The notes under the pieces: generated by a model | Databases searched by the model: none | Seen by the model: only the letters and a program-made list of their open reading frames with translations | What the model was told of the DNA's origin: nothing | Part shown: piece by piece, positions 1 to 6,409 of the stretch | How positions within the stretch are numbered: position 1 is the stretch's first letter | How the letters are laid out: every line of letters begins with the position of its first letter | Assembly (NCBI GenBank): GCA_023384025.1 | Contig: JAHDXX010000151.1 | Coordinates: 1 to 7,874, forward strand | Origin: Sphingomonadaceae bacterium | GTDB taxonomy: Bacteria; Pseudomonadota; Alphaproteobacteria; Sphingomonadales; Sphingomonadaceae | Reading direction: 5' to 3' | Length of the DNA: 7,874 bases | Position numbers and translations under genes: made by a program

Positions 1-404
1 AGCGCCAGCCCCTGGATGATCCGCAACAGGATCACGATGATCGGCGCGGCCATCCCGATGGTGTCGACTGTCGGGATCAGCCCGACCCCGGCGGTGGCAA
101 TGCCCATCAGGGTTACCGTGACGAGGAAGGTGTACTTGCGCCCCAGCTTGTCCCCGAGATAGCCGAACAGGATCGCCCCGATCGGGCGGAAGGCGAACCC
201 GACCGCGAAGGTCGACCACACCAGCAGCAGGCCCAGCGTCTCGTTGTCGGTCTCGTAGAACGCGTCCTTCAGAATGTAGGCCAGCGTGCCGTAGATGAAG
301 AAATCATACCATTCGAACACGGTCCCGGCGGAACTTGCGCCGATGACAAGGCGGATTTCCTTGTCGCTCGGTTCACGCATGGTGGCAGTTGCTGGCTCGG
401 CCAT
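1..404 (-). CDS. MFS transporter, metabolite:H+ symporter (MHS) type, N-terminal part only
   Basis: Inner-membrane secondary transporter of the major facilitator superfamily. The frame is open from an ATG at 404 to the left edge, giving the first 134 residues; MHS proteins are usually about 420-550 residues, so roughly the first third is present. Visible: a short polar N-terminus, TM1 at about 20-42 containing GTVFEWYDFFIYG (the N-terminal signature of MHS members such as KgtP, ProP and ShiA), TM2 at about 58-80, MFS motif A as GYLGDKLGRK at 81-90, TM3 at about 92-111 and the start of TM4 from about 118. The substrate cannot be read from this part; MHS members carry dicarboxylates, betaine/proline, shikimate and others by proton symport. 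The start at 404 is preferred over the ATG at 380 because GGGGAG (416-421) lies 11 bases upstream and nothing comparable precedes the inner ATG. It is last in the leftward cluster, 37 bases after the scaffold gene, and may or may not share its transcript. Confidence 0.88.
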   Translation of the reverse strand, partial: MAEPATATMREPSDKEIRLVIGASSAGTVFEWYDFFIYGTLAYILKDAFYETDNETLGLLLVWSTFAVGFAFRPIGAILFGYLGDKLGRKYTFLVTVTLMGIATAGVGLIPTVDTIGMAAPIIVILLRIIQGLA

Positions 405-415
405 GGCAGACGTCA

Positions 416-421
416 CTCCCC
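416..421 (-). promoter_or_regulatory. Shine-Dalgarno site of the MFS transporter gene, partly inside a small hairpin
   Basis: On the minus strand GGGGAG lies 11 bases before the ATG at 404 and supports that start. Its first bases are shared with a 6-bp inverted repeat, CCCTCA (419-424) and TGAGGG (429-434) with a 4-base loop, so in the mRNA the site could be partly paired. The hairpin has no following U-run and is unlikely to be a terminator. Confidence 0.45.
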
Positions 422-441
422 TCAATCCTGAGGGACCGCCT

Positions 442-882
442 CTAGCCCGCAGCGTGGCCCTTGCCTAGCGCCGCCTGCGCGGCCTTCCACGGCAGAACAA
501 TGGCGCCGTGCCGCGCCGGGTAAGCGCGCGCCTGTTCGAGCACTTCGATCCCCGGCCACTCCGGCTGCGGCCCGGCACCGGCGAGCCATTGCTCGAGGGC
601 CTGCCCCTGCTCCCCGATCCCGGCTTCATCCCGTCCGGCCACACCCCGCGCGAACAGCGCCGCAGCGGCTTGGCCGATAGCACAGGCAGTGGCCTGCAAT
701 CCGACGTGCGTCACCTGTCCGCCAGCATCCAGCGCCAGCCCCAGCTTCAGCGCGCTGCCGCAAGTGCGCGAACGCGCTTCGCCCATGATGGGGAGATCGG
801 GGTCGAGCGGATAATTGGCCAGCTCGACCGCCAGCGCCAGTATGCCAGGCGTGTAAAGCTTCGACTGGCCCGCGCCAGCCAT
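442..882 (-). CDS. NifU/IscU-like iron-sulfur cluster assembly scaffold family protein (divergent)
   Basis: 146-residue cytoplasmic protein of the IscU/SufU N-domain fold. It starts near the N-terminus with LYTPGILALA, has a first cysteine at C41 (TCGSALKL), a second at C67 (ATACAIGQAAAALF, like the CAISQAS region of SufU), and ends with YPARHGAIVLPWKAAQAAL (121-139), matching the conserved PAR...C...WKAL segment of SufU. C41 and C67 sit where SufU has two of its three ligand cysteines. The third position reads Ala (A127), and the Asp that follows the first Cys-Gly in IscU/SufU is Ser (S43). Canonical de novo cluster assembly by this protein is therefore doubtful; cluster or metal binding, or a regulatory role, is possible. 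The ATG at 882 overlaps the upstream stop by one base (TGATG), so translation is probably coupled to the cvpA-family gene. A longer reading frame extends upstream to 1005, but it lies within the cvpA-family gene and the homology begins at 882. Family assignment is good, function uncertain. Confidence 0.8.
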   Translation of the reverse strand: MAGAGQSKLYTPGILALAVELANYPLDPDLPIMGEARSRTCGSALKLGLALDAGGQVTHVGLQATACAIGQAAAALFARGVAGRDEAGIGEQGQALEQWLAGAGPQPEWPGIEVLEQARAYPARHGAIVLPWKAAQAALGKGHAAG

Positions 883-1412
883 CAGTTGGCTGCTTCTTCG
901 GCCTCGGCTTCGGCCTGCAATTCCGCGCGCCGCTCGGCAATCAGTTCGACCATGTCTTTCGAGGCAGCGTTGATGACCGGATAGGTCCGGGCAGTTGTCA
1001 TCCACACCGGGCGGCCTTGGTAGCCCCAGATCGTGTCATACCCCAGCACAAGGATCGAAAACGCCAGCACTGCCACGATGCTGCCCTTCAGCGCCCCGAA
1101 GCCGAAGCCCAGCACCCGGTCAATCGGGCCAAGCATCGACGAGCGGGACGCCTCGCCCAGGCGACCGGCAATCAGCTTCATCCCGGCATAGGGCACCAGC
1201 AGCAGGAGCGCGAAAGCGAGCAGCCCGCTGGTGGTTTCTCCGCCGGCCTGCTCCAGAATGACCTGGTAGAGGTCGGTATGCAGGGCCCGGATCGCCAGAA
1301 CCGCAAGCACCCATGCCGCCAGCGACAGGACTTCCTGCACAAAACCGCGCATGAATCCACCCACGGCCGCAACGCCGACGATGAACAGGACTATCAGATC
1401 GAAACCGCTCAT
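882..1412 (-). CDS. cvpA: CvpA family membrane protein
   Basis: 176-residue inner-membrane protein. Four hydrophobic segments are visible at about 4-22, 26-43, 61-82 and 103-124. The first pair holds FMRGFVQEVLSLAAWVLA, and the last is preceded by PIDRVLGFGFGALKG (96-110), the family hallmark. The C-terminus (152-176) is charged, Ala/Glu-rich and likely an amphipathic cytoplasmic tail. CvpA was named for colicin V production in E. coli; homologues in other bacteria are linked to envelope stress tolerance, and its biochemical role is not settled. The ATG at 1412, 12 bases after the radA stop, was chosen because MSGFDLIVLF matches the usual N-terminus of the family. An in-frame TTG at 1424, directly after the radA stop, would add four residues. 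Neither start has a good Shine-Dalgarno site, which fits translational coupling to radA. In E. coli cvpA lies beside purF; here it lies between radA and the scaffold-like gene. Confidence 0.88.
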   Translation of the reverse strand: MSGFDLIVLFIVGVAAVGGFMRGFVQEVLSLAAWVLAVLAIRALHTDLYQVILEQAGGETTSGLLAFALLLLVPYAGMKLIAGRLGEASRSSMLGPIDRVLGFGFGALKGSIVAVLAFSILVLGYDTIWGYQGRPVWMTTARTYPVINAASKDMVELIAERRAELQAEAEAEEAAN

Positions 1413-1424
1413 AGGGCCCGGCAA

Positions 1425-2792
1425 TTATGGGGTGGACATCACCCGGTCAACGAGATTGGCCAATTGCCTGAGCCCGCGGTAGTTAAGACCGGGTGAACGG
1501 TCGGGCAGTTCTTCCGGTCCGTAGCCCTGCTCGAACCCCAGCTTGACCGATTCGCGCAATCGCAGGCCGCCATGGGCGACCGGACGGATCTCTCCTGCCA
1601 GCGAGACTTCGCCGAACCAGACCGAGCGGCGGGCGAGCGGCTTGTCTGCAAGGGCCGACACCAGCGCTGCGGCAACCGCCAGATCGGCTGCGGGGTCGCT
1701 CAGCCGGTAGCCGCCCGCGACATTGAGATAGACTTCGGCTGAGCTGAAGCTGAGACCACAGCGGGCCTCCAGCACTGCCAGCAGCATGGCGAGCCGCGCG
1801 CTGTCCCACCCGACCACAGCCCGGCGCGGGGTCGCGCCCGACTGCAATCGCACGATCAGCGCCTGGATTTCGACCAGCACCGGGCGGGTGCCCTCCAGCG
1901 CCGGGAACACCGCGCTGCCCGCCAGCGGCTCCTCGCGACCGGACAGGAACAGCATCGAAGGATTGCTCACTTCGGCCAGCCCCTGTCCTTCCATCGCGAA
2001 GACCCCGATCTCGTCGACCGGGCCGAAGCGGTTCTTGAGGCTGCGCAGGATACGGTACTGGTGGCTCCGCTCCCCTTCGAAGCTCATCACTACGTCGACC
2101 ATGTGCTCCAGCACGCGCGGCCCGGCGATCGAACCATCCTTGGTCACGTGCCCAACCAGCACCAGCGCCGTGCCGCATTCCTTGGCGAAGCGGATCAGCT
2201 CGAACGCGCAGCCGCGCACCTGGCTGACCGTGCCCGGTGCGCCTTCGATCATGTCGGAATGCATGGTCTGGATCGAATCGATCACCAGCAGCGCCGGCGG
2301 CTCCATCTCGCCCAGCGTGGTCAGGATGTCGCGTACCGAAGTCGCAGCCGCGAGCTGGACCGGAGCGTCGGCCAGTCCGAGCCGTTCGGCCCGCATCCGG
2401 ACCTGCGCCGAGGCTTCCTCTCCGCTGATGTAGACCGCGCGGCCGCCGCCTTTCGCGATGCGCGCCGCCGCCTGCAGCAACAGGGTCGACTTCCCGATGC
2501 CCGGATCGCCTCCCATCAGGATCGCCGAACCCGGCACCAGCCCGCCGCCCAGCGCCCGGTCAAATTCAGCCAGACCGGTCGTGCGCCTTACCAGCGGTTC
2601 GGCCGGGGCATCGAGCGGAACGAAGCTGATCGCCCGCCCCCCGCTCGACAGGTCATGCTTCTGCGAAAACACCGTCGCCGGGGCATCTTCCACCAGCGTG
2701 TTCCATTCCGCACAATCGGCACACTGGCCCTGCCAGCGGTGGGATACGCTGCCACAGGCCTGGCAGATGTAGCGCTTCTTGGTCTTGGCCAT
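1425..2792 (-). CDS. radA: DNA repair protein RadA (Sms), branch-migration ATPase
   Basis: 455-residue cytoplasmic RecA-related, DnaB-like ATPase that processes recombination intermediates by promoting branch migration and D-loop extension alongside RecA. Domains in order: N-terminal C4 zinc finger (C10-x2-C13, C24-x2-C27); RecA-like core with Walker A GGDPGIGKST (94-103, catalytic Lys K101), Walker B ALLVIDSIQT (D172) and the RadA-specific KNRFG motif at 253-257; and a C-terminal Lon-protease-like domain from about 290 that serves as an assembly platform, including GWDSARLAMLLAVLEAR and LNVAGGYRLSDPAADLA. All key residues are present and the length is normal (E. coli RadA has 460). The ATG at 2792 gives MAKTKKRYICQACGS, the standard N-terminus, although no strong Shine-Dalgarno site precedes it. 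It is the first gene of the leftward cluster, with its promoter in the 70-base divergent gap. A GTTC-N7-GTTC site lies 17-31 bases upstream of the ATG and suggests LexA control (inference). Confidence 0.98.
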   Translation of the reverse strand: MAKTKKRYICQACGSVSHRWQGQCADCAEWNTLVEDAPATVFSQKHDLSSGGRAISFVPLDAPAEPLVRRTTGLAEFDRALGGGLVPGSAILMGGDPGIGKSTLLLQAAARIAKGGGRAVYISGEEASAQVRMRAERLGLADAPVQLAAATSVRDILTTLGEMEPPALLVIDSIQTMHSDMIEGAPGTVSQVRGCAFELIRFAKECGTALVLVGHVTKDGSIAGPRVLEHMVDVVMSFEGERSHQYRILRSLKNRFGPVDEIGVFAMEGQGLAEVSNPSMLFLSGREEPLAGSAVFPALEGTRPVLVEIQALIVRLQSGATPRRAVVGWDSARLAMLLAVLEARCGLSFSSAEVYLNVAGGYRLSDPAADLAVAAALVSALADKPLARRSVWFGEVSLAGEIRPVAHGGLRLRESVKLGFEQGYGPEELPDRSPGLNYRGLRQLANLVDRVMSTP

Positions 2793-2808
2793 GCCGTGCC
2801 GTTAGCCG

Positions 2809-2823
2809 GAACATTAGTGGAAC
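2809..2823 (-). promoter_or_regulatory. Putative alphaproteobacterial LexA (SOS) box between radA and the patatin-like gene
   Basis: The minus strand reads GTTCCACTAATGTTC (plus strand GAACATTAGTGGAAC), a perfect GTTC-N7-GTTC direct repeat, which is the established LexA operator form in Alphaproteobacteria such as Caulobacter and Rhodobacter. It lies 17-31 bases upstream of the radA ATG and 40-54 bases upstream of the patatin ATG, inside the only divergent promoter region of the window. Eight fixed bases are expected about once per 65,000 positions by chance in even-composition DNA, so an occurrence in a 70-base promoter gap is unlikely but not impossible. I could not pick convincing -35 and -10 boxes. 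Which gene it controls, one or both, is inference; lexA itself is not in the window. Confidence 0.6.
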
Positions 2824-2862
2824 GCAATTGCCAAGGGCGCGGTTTCCCGCCAAAGCCATGCC

Positions 2863-5178
2863 ATGCGGCAGAAAGAACTCCGGCTTGCCCTGGTCTGCTA
2901 CGGCGGCGTCAGCCTTGCGGTCTACATGCATGGCGTGACCAAGGAAATCTGGAAGCTGGCCCGGGCCAGCCGCGCATTCCATGCCGGACAACCCAAGGCG
3001 TCGGGCGTACAGGGGGTCTACCGCGATCTGCTGCAAGCCATCGAAACCCGCGAGGGGCTGCGGCTGCGCGTCCTGCCCGACGTGCTGACCGGCGCCAGCG
3101 CGGGCGGGATCAATGCGGTGTTTCTGGCGCAGGCAATCCATTCCGGCCAGTCGCTCGAACCCTTGACCGACCTGTGGCTGGAAAATGCCGACGTCGACCG
3201 GCTGATGGATGCCGATGCCCGCCCGCTGTGGCGCTTCGCCAAGCTGTGGGCGCAACCGGCAATTTCGTGGTTCCTGCGCCGCCCGGGCAACATGATCTCC
3301 GAAACCGTCTCGCCCGAGGCGCGCAGCGAAGTGCGGCGCAAGGTTGCCCATTTCATGCGCAGCCGCTGGTTCGAGCCGCCGTTTTCCGGCCCCGGCTTTG
3401 CCAACCTGTTGCACGATGCGCTGCTGGCCATGGCCAACCAGCAGGCAGAGGCACCGCTTCTTCCGGCGGGCCACCCGATCGACCTCTATGTCACGGCCAC
3501 CGATTTCCACGGCCACCGTGCCAGGCTGCGGCTCAACAGCCCGCCCGTGGTCGAGGAAAGCGAGCACCGGCTCCCGATTGCATTCCGGACCGAGACTCCG
3601 GCCGAATCCGGCAAGCCGCTGGCCGATCCGCTGGAGCTGACGCTGGCCGCGCGGGCCACCGCCAGTTTCCCCGGTGCCTTCCCCCCGGCGCGGATTGCGG
3701 AGATCGATGCCATCGCCCGGGCACACGGCGCTGAGTGGGTCGGGCGGAAGGCGTTCATCCAGCGGATCATGCCCCGCCAGGACGAAGCCCACCCGGTAGA
3801 GCAAATCGCGCTGATTGACGGCTCTGTGCTCGTCAACAAGCCGTTCGACGGTGCGCTCGCCGCGCTCCACGGCAGGCCCGGCCAGCGCGAGGTTGACCGG
3901 CGGTTCGTCTATATCGACCCCCGGCCTGACCGGGCACTGGCGCAAGACGGCGGCGTTCCGCAGAAGGTCGGGTTCTTCGGCGCTATTCTCGGCTCGCTGT
4001 CGACCATTCCGCGCGAACAGCCGATCCGCGACAACCTCCACGCGCTGGAACAGCAATCGCGCGAGGCTGACCGGCTGCGCCGCATGGTGGCGGCCCTGCG
4101 CCCTGATGTCGAAAGCGCGGTCGACCGCCTGTTCGGGCGCACGTTCTTTCTCGACAGCCCGTCGATCAGGCGGCTCAGCGCGTGGCGCGGCAAGGCCCAG
4201 ACCGCCGCCATCCAGCAGGCCGGGTTTGCCTACCAGTCCTATGCCCAGGCCAAGTTCACCGGGATCGTCGAGCAGCTCGCGCAGATCGTCCATCGCGCTG
4301 CGCCGGGGCTCGACCTGCCCGATGCGCACCCGGTCGCCGTGCGATTGCGCAACGAGCTGGAGCAGCAGGGCCTCGCCACGCTCAGCGATGGATCGGGCGG
4401 AGCGAGCGAAGCTGCGGTGGCGTTTTTCCGCGCCCACGACGTCGGGTTCCGCTTGCGCCGCCTGCGCCTGCTCGCCCGGCGGCTGGCGCGCGACTGGGAT
4501 GCCGATCCGGAGCTGGATGACGTCGCAGTGGATGACGCGCGCGATGCGATCTACGCCATTCTATCGCTCTATGACGAGCAGGCCATGCTCGCCAATCTGG
4601 GCGACGATTTCCCGGAAGCGGCGGCCCAAGTCATGCAGGACCCGGCGCGGGTCATCGCATTGCTTGGCGAGCGCCGCCTGCTGCCGGAGACCGACGCGCT
4701 CGCCGAAATGCAGATGGCGCAGGCGCTGGAACGCATGCCGAAGAACCTGCGGCGGCGGATGCTGCTGACCTATCTCGGCTTCCCGTTCTACGACATCGCC
4801 ACCCTGCCGCTGATGCGCAACGAAGGCCTGACCGAGTTCGACCCGATCAAGGTCGACCGGATCAGCCCGGACGACGCGCGCAGCATCCGCGATGGCGGCA
4901 CGCGCGCAACCTTGCGCGGGATCGAATTCTACAATTTCGGGGCCTTCTTCAGCCGCGCCTATCGCGAGAACGATTACCTCTGGGGCCGGTTGCACGGGGC
5001 CGAACGGATGATCGACCTGGTCTGCTCGACGGTCGAACCGCCGCCCGATGCGGCAACCTGCAATGCCTTCAAGAAATCGGCCTTCCTCGCCATCCTCGAC
5101 GAGGAGCAGAAGCGCCTGAAAACCGATCCTGACTTGCTAGCGCGGATCCGGCGCGAGATCGCGGAGAAGCTCGGCTGA
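2863..5178 (+). CDS. Large patatin-like (phospho)lipase-related protein
   Basis: 771-residue protein with an N-terminal patatin fold, predicted to hydrolyse acyl ester bonds of lipids with a Ser-Asp dyad. Visible: the glycine-rich oxyanion-hole segment LVCYGGVSLAVYMHG (10-24), the nucleophile elbow GASAGG (77-82, Ser S79), ARATASFPGAFPP (263-275) and the dyad aspartate in LIDGSVLVNKPF (D319; DGS instead of the usual DGG or DGA). Beyond about 330 comes a long, mostly helical Arg/Ala-rich region typical of the patatin-related family TIGR03607 (by memory), ending with YLWGRLHGAERMIDLV near 705-720. No signal peptide or clear membrane segment is seen, so it is probably cytosolic or membrane-associated. 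The ATG at 2863 is the only plausible start: the frame has no ATG, GTG or TTG back to a stop at 2815-2817. It has no clear Shine-Dalgarno site. It is transcribed divergently from radA across the putative LexA box and converges on dnaJ. Substrate and physiological role are unknown. Confidence 0.9.
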   Translation: MRQKELRLALVCYGGVSLAVYMHGVTKEIWKLARASRAFHAGQPKASGVQGVYRDLLQAIETREGLRLRVLPDVLTGASAGGINAVFLAQAIHSGQSLEPLTDLWLENADVDRLMDADARPLWRFAKLWAQPAISWFLRRPGNMISETVSPEARSEVRRKVAHFMRSRWFEPPFSGPGFANLLHDALLAMANQQAEAPLLPAGHPIDLYVTATDFHGHRARLRLNSPPVVEESEHRLPIAFRTETPAESGKPLADPLELTLAARATASFPGAFPPARIAEIDAIARAHGAEWVGRKAFIQRIMPRQDEAHPVEQIALIDGSVLVNKPFDGALAALHGRPGQREVDRRFVYIDPRPDRALAQDGGVPQKVGFFGAILGSLSTIPREQPIRDNLHALEQQSREADRLRRMVAALRPDVESAVDRLFGRTFFLDSPSIRRLSAWRGKAQTAAIQQAGFAYQSYAQAKFTGIVEQLAQIVHRAAPGLDLPDAHPVAVRLRNELEQQGLATLSDGSGGASEAAVAFFRAHDVGFRLRRLRLLARRLARDWDADPELDDVAVDDARDAIYAILSLYDEQAMLANLGDDFPEAAAQVMQDPARVIALLGERRLLPETDALAEMQMAQALERMPKNLRRRMLLTYLGFPFYDIATLPLMRNEGLTEFDPIKVDRISPDDARSIRDGGTRATLRGIEFYNFGAFFSRAYRENDYLWGRLHGAERMIDLVCSTVEPPPDAATCNAFKKSAFLAILDEEQKRLKTDPDLLARIRREIAEKLG

Positions 5179-5220
5179 AACCGCGAGCGGCTATCGCCGG
5201 CGCGTCCGGGCTGTCAGCCG
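5172..5220. other. Convergent gene-end region with a 7-bp inverted repeat
   Basis: The patatin-like gene and dnaJ end tail to tail with 35 bases between them. Both finish with a Gly codon plus stop, so CGGCTGA (5172-5178) and TCAGCCG (5214-5220) form an inverted repeat spanning the GC-rich gap, which also holds CCG-CGAG-CGG (5182-5190). A bidirectional stem is possible, but there is no T-run on either side, so this is at best a weak candidate transcription boundary. Confidence 0.2.
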
Positions 5221-6326
5221 AAGACGTCCTTCAGCCGGTCGAAGAAACCCCGGCTCTCCGGGCATTCGTCGCCGGTTTCGGTTTCGCGGAATTGCTCGAG
5301 CAGTTCGCGCTGCGCCTTGGTCAGCTTCGTGGGGGTTTCAACCTGGATCTCGACCACCAGGTCGCCGCGTCCACGCCCTTGCAGGATCGGCATGCCCGCC
5401 CCGCGCCGCCGCAGCTGCTTGCCTGACTGGATGCCGGCCGGAATCTCGATGGTGTTGGTCTCGCCATCGAGGTCGGGGATGTTCACGCAGCCGCCCAGCG
5501 CCGCGGTGGTGAAGCTGATCGGCACGCGGGTACCAAGTGTCGTCCCGTCACGCTGGAATACCGCGTGTGGCTTCACGTGGATGAAGATGTAGAGATCGCC
5601 CGGCGGCGCACCGCGCGGTCCCGCTTCACCCTTGCCCGACAGGCGGATGCGGGTGCCGGTGTCGACGCCCGCAGGTATCTCGACCTTGAGCGCCTGCGGC
5701 TTGTCGACCCGCCCTTCCCCGCCGCAATCGCGACACGGGCTTTCCAGCACCTCGCCGCGCCCGTGGCAGTTGTGGCACGGACGCTCGACCACGAAGAAGC
5801 CCTGCTTGGCGCGGACCTTGCCGTAGCCGCCACATAGCTTGCACCCGCGGGTGCCGGTGCCGGGGGTCGCGCCGGAGCCGTTGCAGGTGTCGCACGCCTG
5901 CGAGACTTCGATCTCGATCTCGCTCGACTTGCCGTGGAACGCCTCTTCCAGCGTCACTTCCATGTCGTAGCGCAAGTCCGCGCCGCGCCGCGCCTGCTGG
6001 CGGCCACCGCCACCGAAGGCACTGCCGAAGATGGTCTCGAAGATATCGCCGATATCGCCAAAGTCCGCGCCGGGATGGCCACCGCCCGGCCCGCCGTTCT
6101 GGAACGCGGCATGGCCGAACCGGTCATAGGCGGCACGCTTCTGCGGGTCCTTCAGGCAGTCGTAGGCCGCGCTGATCGCCTTGAACTTCGCCTCGGACTC
6201 GGCGCAGCCGGGGTTGCGGTCCGGGTGGTACTGCATCGCCAGCTTGCGATAGGCGGACTTGATCGTGCGATCGTCCGCATCGCGGCTCACTTCGAGCAGT
6301 TCGTAGAAGTCGATTTCGGCTGACAT
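5214..6326 (-). CDS. dnaJ: Chaperone protein DnaJ (Hsp40 co-chaperone)
   Basis: 370-residue type I J-protein that delivers unfolded clients to DnaK and stimulates its ATPase. Domains in order: J domain (about 5-70) with HPD at 34-36; a short Gly/Phe-rich linker (71-110) containing GDIGDIFETIFG; a zinc-binding domain with four CxxCxGxG repeats beginning at C145, C162, C184 and C198, all intact; then two beta-sandwich client-binding domains (KVEIPAGVDTGTRIRLSGKGEAG and the ALGGCVNIPDLDGE segment) and a C-terminal dimerisation tail ending FFDRLKDVFG. Length is close to E. coli DnaJ (376). The ATG at 6326 is chosen because AGGA lies 8 bases upstream and MSAEIDFYELL is a normal N-terminus; a GTG at 6329 would add one residue. 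It follows dnaK on the same strand, the usual dnaKJ order, but the 125-base gap is filled by a structured repeat that may uncouple its expression from dnaK. Confidence 0.98.
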   Translation of the reverse strand: MSAEIDFYELLEVSRDADDRTIKSAYRKLAMQYHPDRNPGCAESEAKFKAISAAYDCLKDPQKRAAYDRFGHAAFQNGGPGGGHPGADFGDIGDIFETIFGSAFGGGGRQQARRGADLRYDMEVTLEEAFHGKSSEIEIEVSQACDTCNGSGATPGTGTRGCKLCGGYGKVRAKQGFFVVERPCHNCHGRGEVLESPCRDCGGEGRVDKPQALKVEIPAGVDTGTRIRLSGKGEAGPRGAPPGDLYIFIHVKPHAVFQRDGTTLGTRVPISFTTAALGGCVNIPDLDGETNTIEIPAGIQSGKQLRRRGAGMPILQGRGRGDLVVEIQVETPTKLTKAQRELLEQFRETETGDECPESRGFFDRLKDVFG

Positions 6327-6334
6327 CACGATGT

Positions 6335-6338
6335 TCCT
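6335..6338 (-). promoter_or_regulatory. Ribosome binding site of dnaJ
   Basis: The minus strand reads AGGA, within TTTCAGGAAC, 8 bases before the ATG at 6326; this decides the start over the GTG at 6329. The adjoining TTCAGG (6341-6336 on the minus strand) is complementary to CCTGAA at 6358-6353 in the neighbouring palindrome, so the site could be partly masked in one alternative mRNA fold. Confidence 0.6.
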
Positions 6339-6356
6339 GAAAGCCCCTCCCCTTCA

Positions 6357-6376
6357 GGGGAGGGGTTGGGGTGGGG
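6357..6376 (+). other. Potential G-quadruplex motif, left arm of the repeat
   Basis: Four runs of four G with loops of A, TT and T (GGGGAGGGGTTGGGGTGGGG). The very short loops and four-G runs are the pattern expected to give a stable intramolecular quadruplex. It lies on the strand opposite to dnaK/dnaJ, so it would form in DNA or antisense RNA rather than in the dnaKJ mRNA. Folding is inferred from sequence only. Confidence 0.55.
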
Positions 6377-6409
6377 CTTGTCGAAAAAACCGTCTTGCCA
6401 TCCCGACAG

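Noticed and set aside
419..434. Small hairpin CCCTCA/TGAGGG as a terminator between the scaffold-like and MFS genes
   Set aside because: Only 6 bp with no T-run in either direction, and it overlaps the Shine-Dalgarno site of the transporter gene.
1483..2178. 231-codon minus-strand frame within radA
   Set aside because: It is offset from the radA frame, which keeps all its motifs and normal length.
2061..3734. 557-codon open frame on the plus strand opposite radA and running into the patatin-like gene
   Set aside because: It conflicts with intact catalytic motifs in the real frames, and its composition (Arg, Ala, Pro, Gln) is typical of a shadow frame.
2653..4437. 594-codon open frame on the minus strand spanning the start of radA and the first two thirds of the patatin-like gene
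   Set aside because: It overlaps two well-supported genes in other frames and crosses their shared promoter region. It is low-complexity and Arg/Gly/Pro-rich with no family motif, as expected opposite GC-rich coding DNA.
3815..4768. 317-codon plus-strand frame inside the patatin-like gene
   Set aside because: An offset-frame shadow rich in Ser and Arg with no recognisable domain. The patatin frame is continuous through it, so no frameshift needs to be invoked.
2863..5178. Patatin-like gene as a CBASS-type phage-defence effector (CapV-like)
   Set aside because: No CD-NTase, Cap2/Cap3, HORMA/TRIP13 or other defence gene lies next to it. The neighbours are radA and dnaJ, and the protein is much larger than CapV.
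5209..5219. Palindrome GGCTG-T-CAGCC at the dnaJ stop
   Set aside because: A one-base centre cannot form a normal hairpin, and the sequence is explained by the Gly codon and stop of dnaJ.
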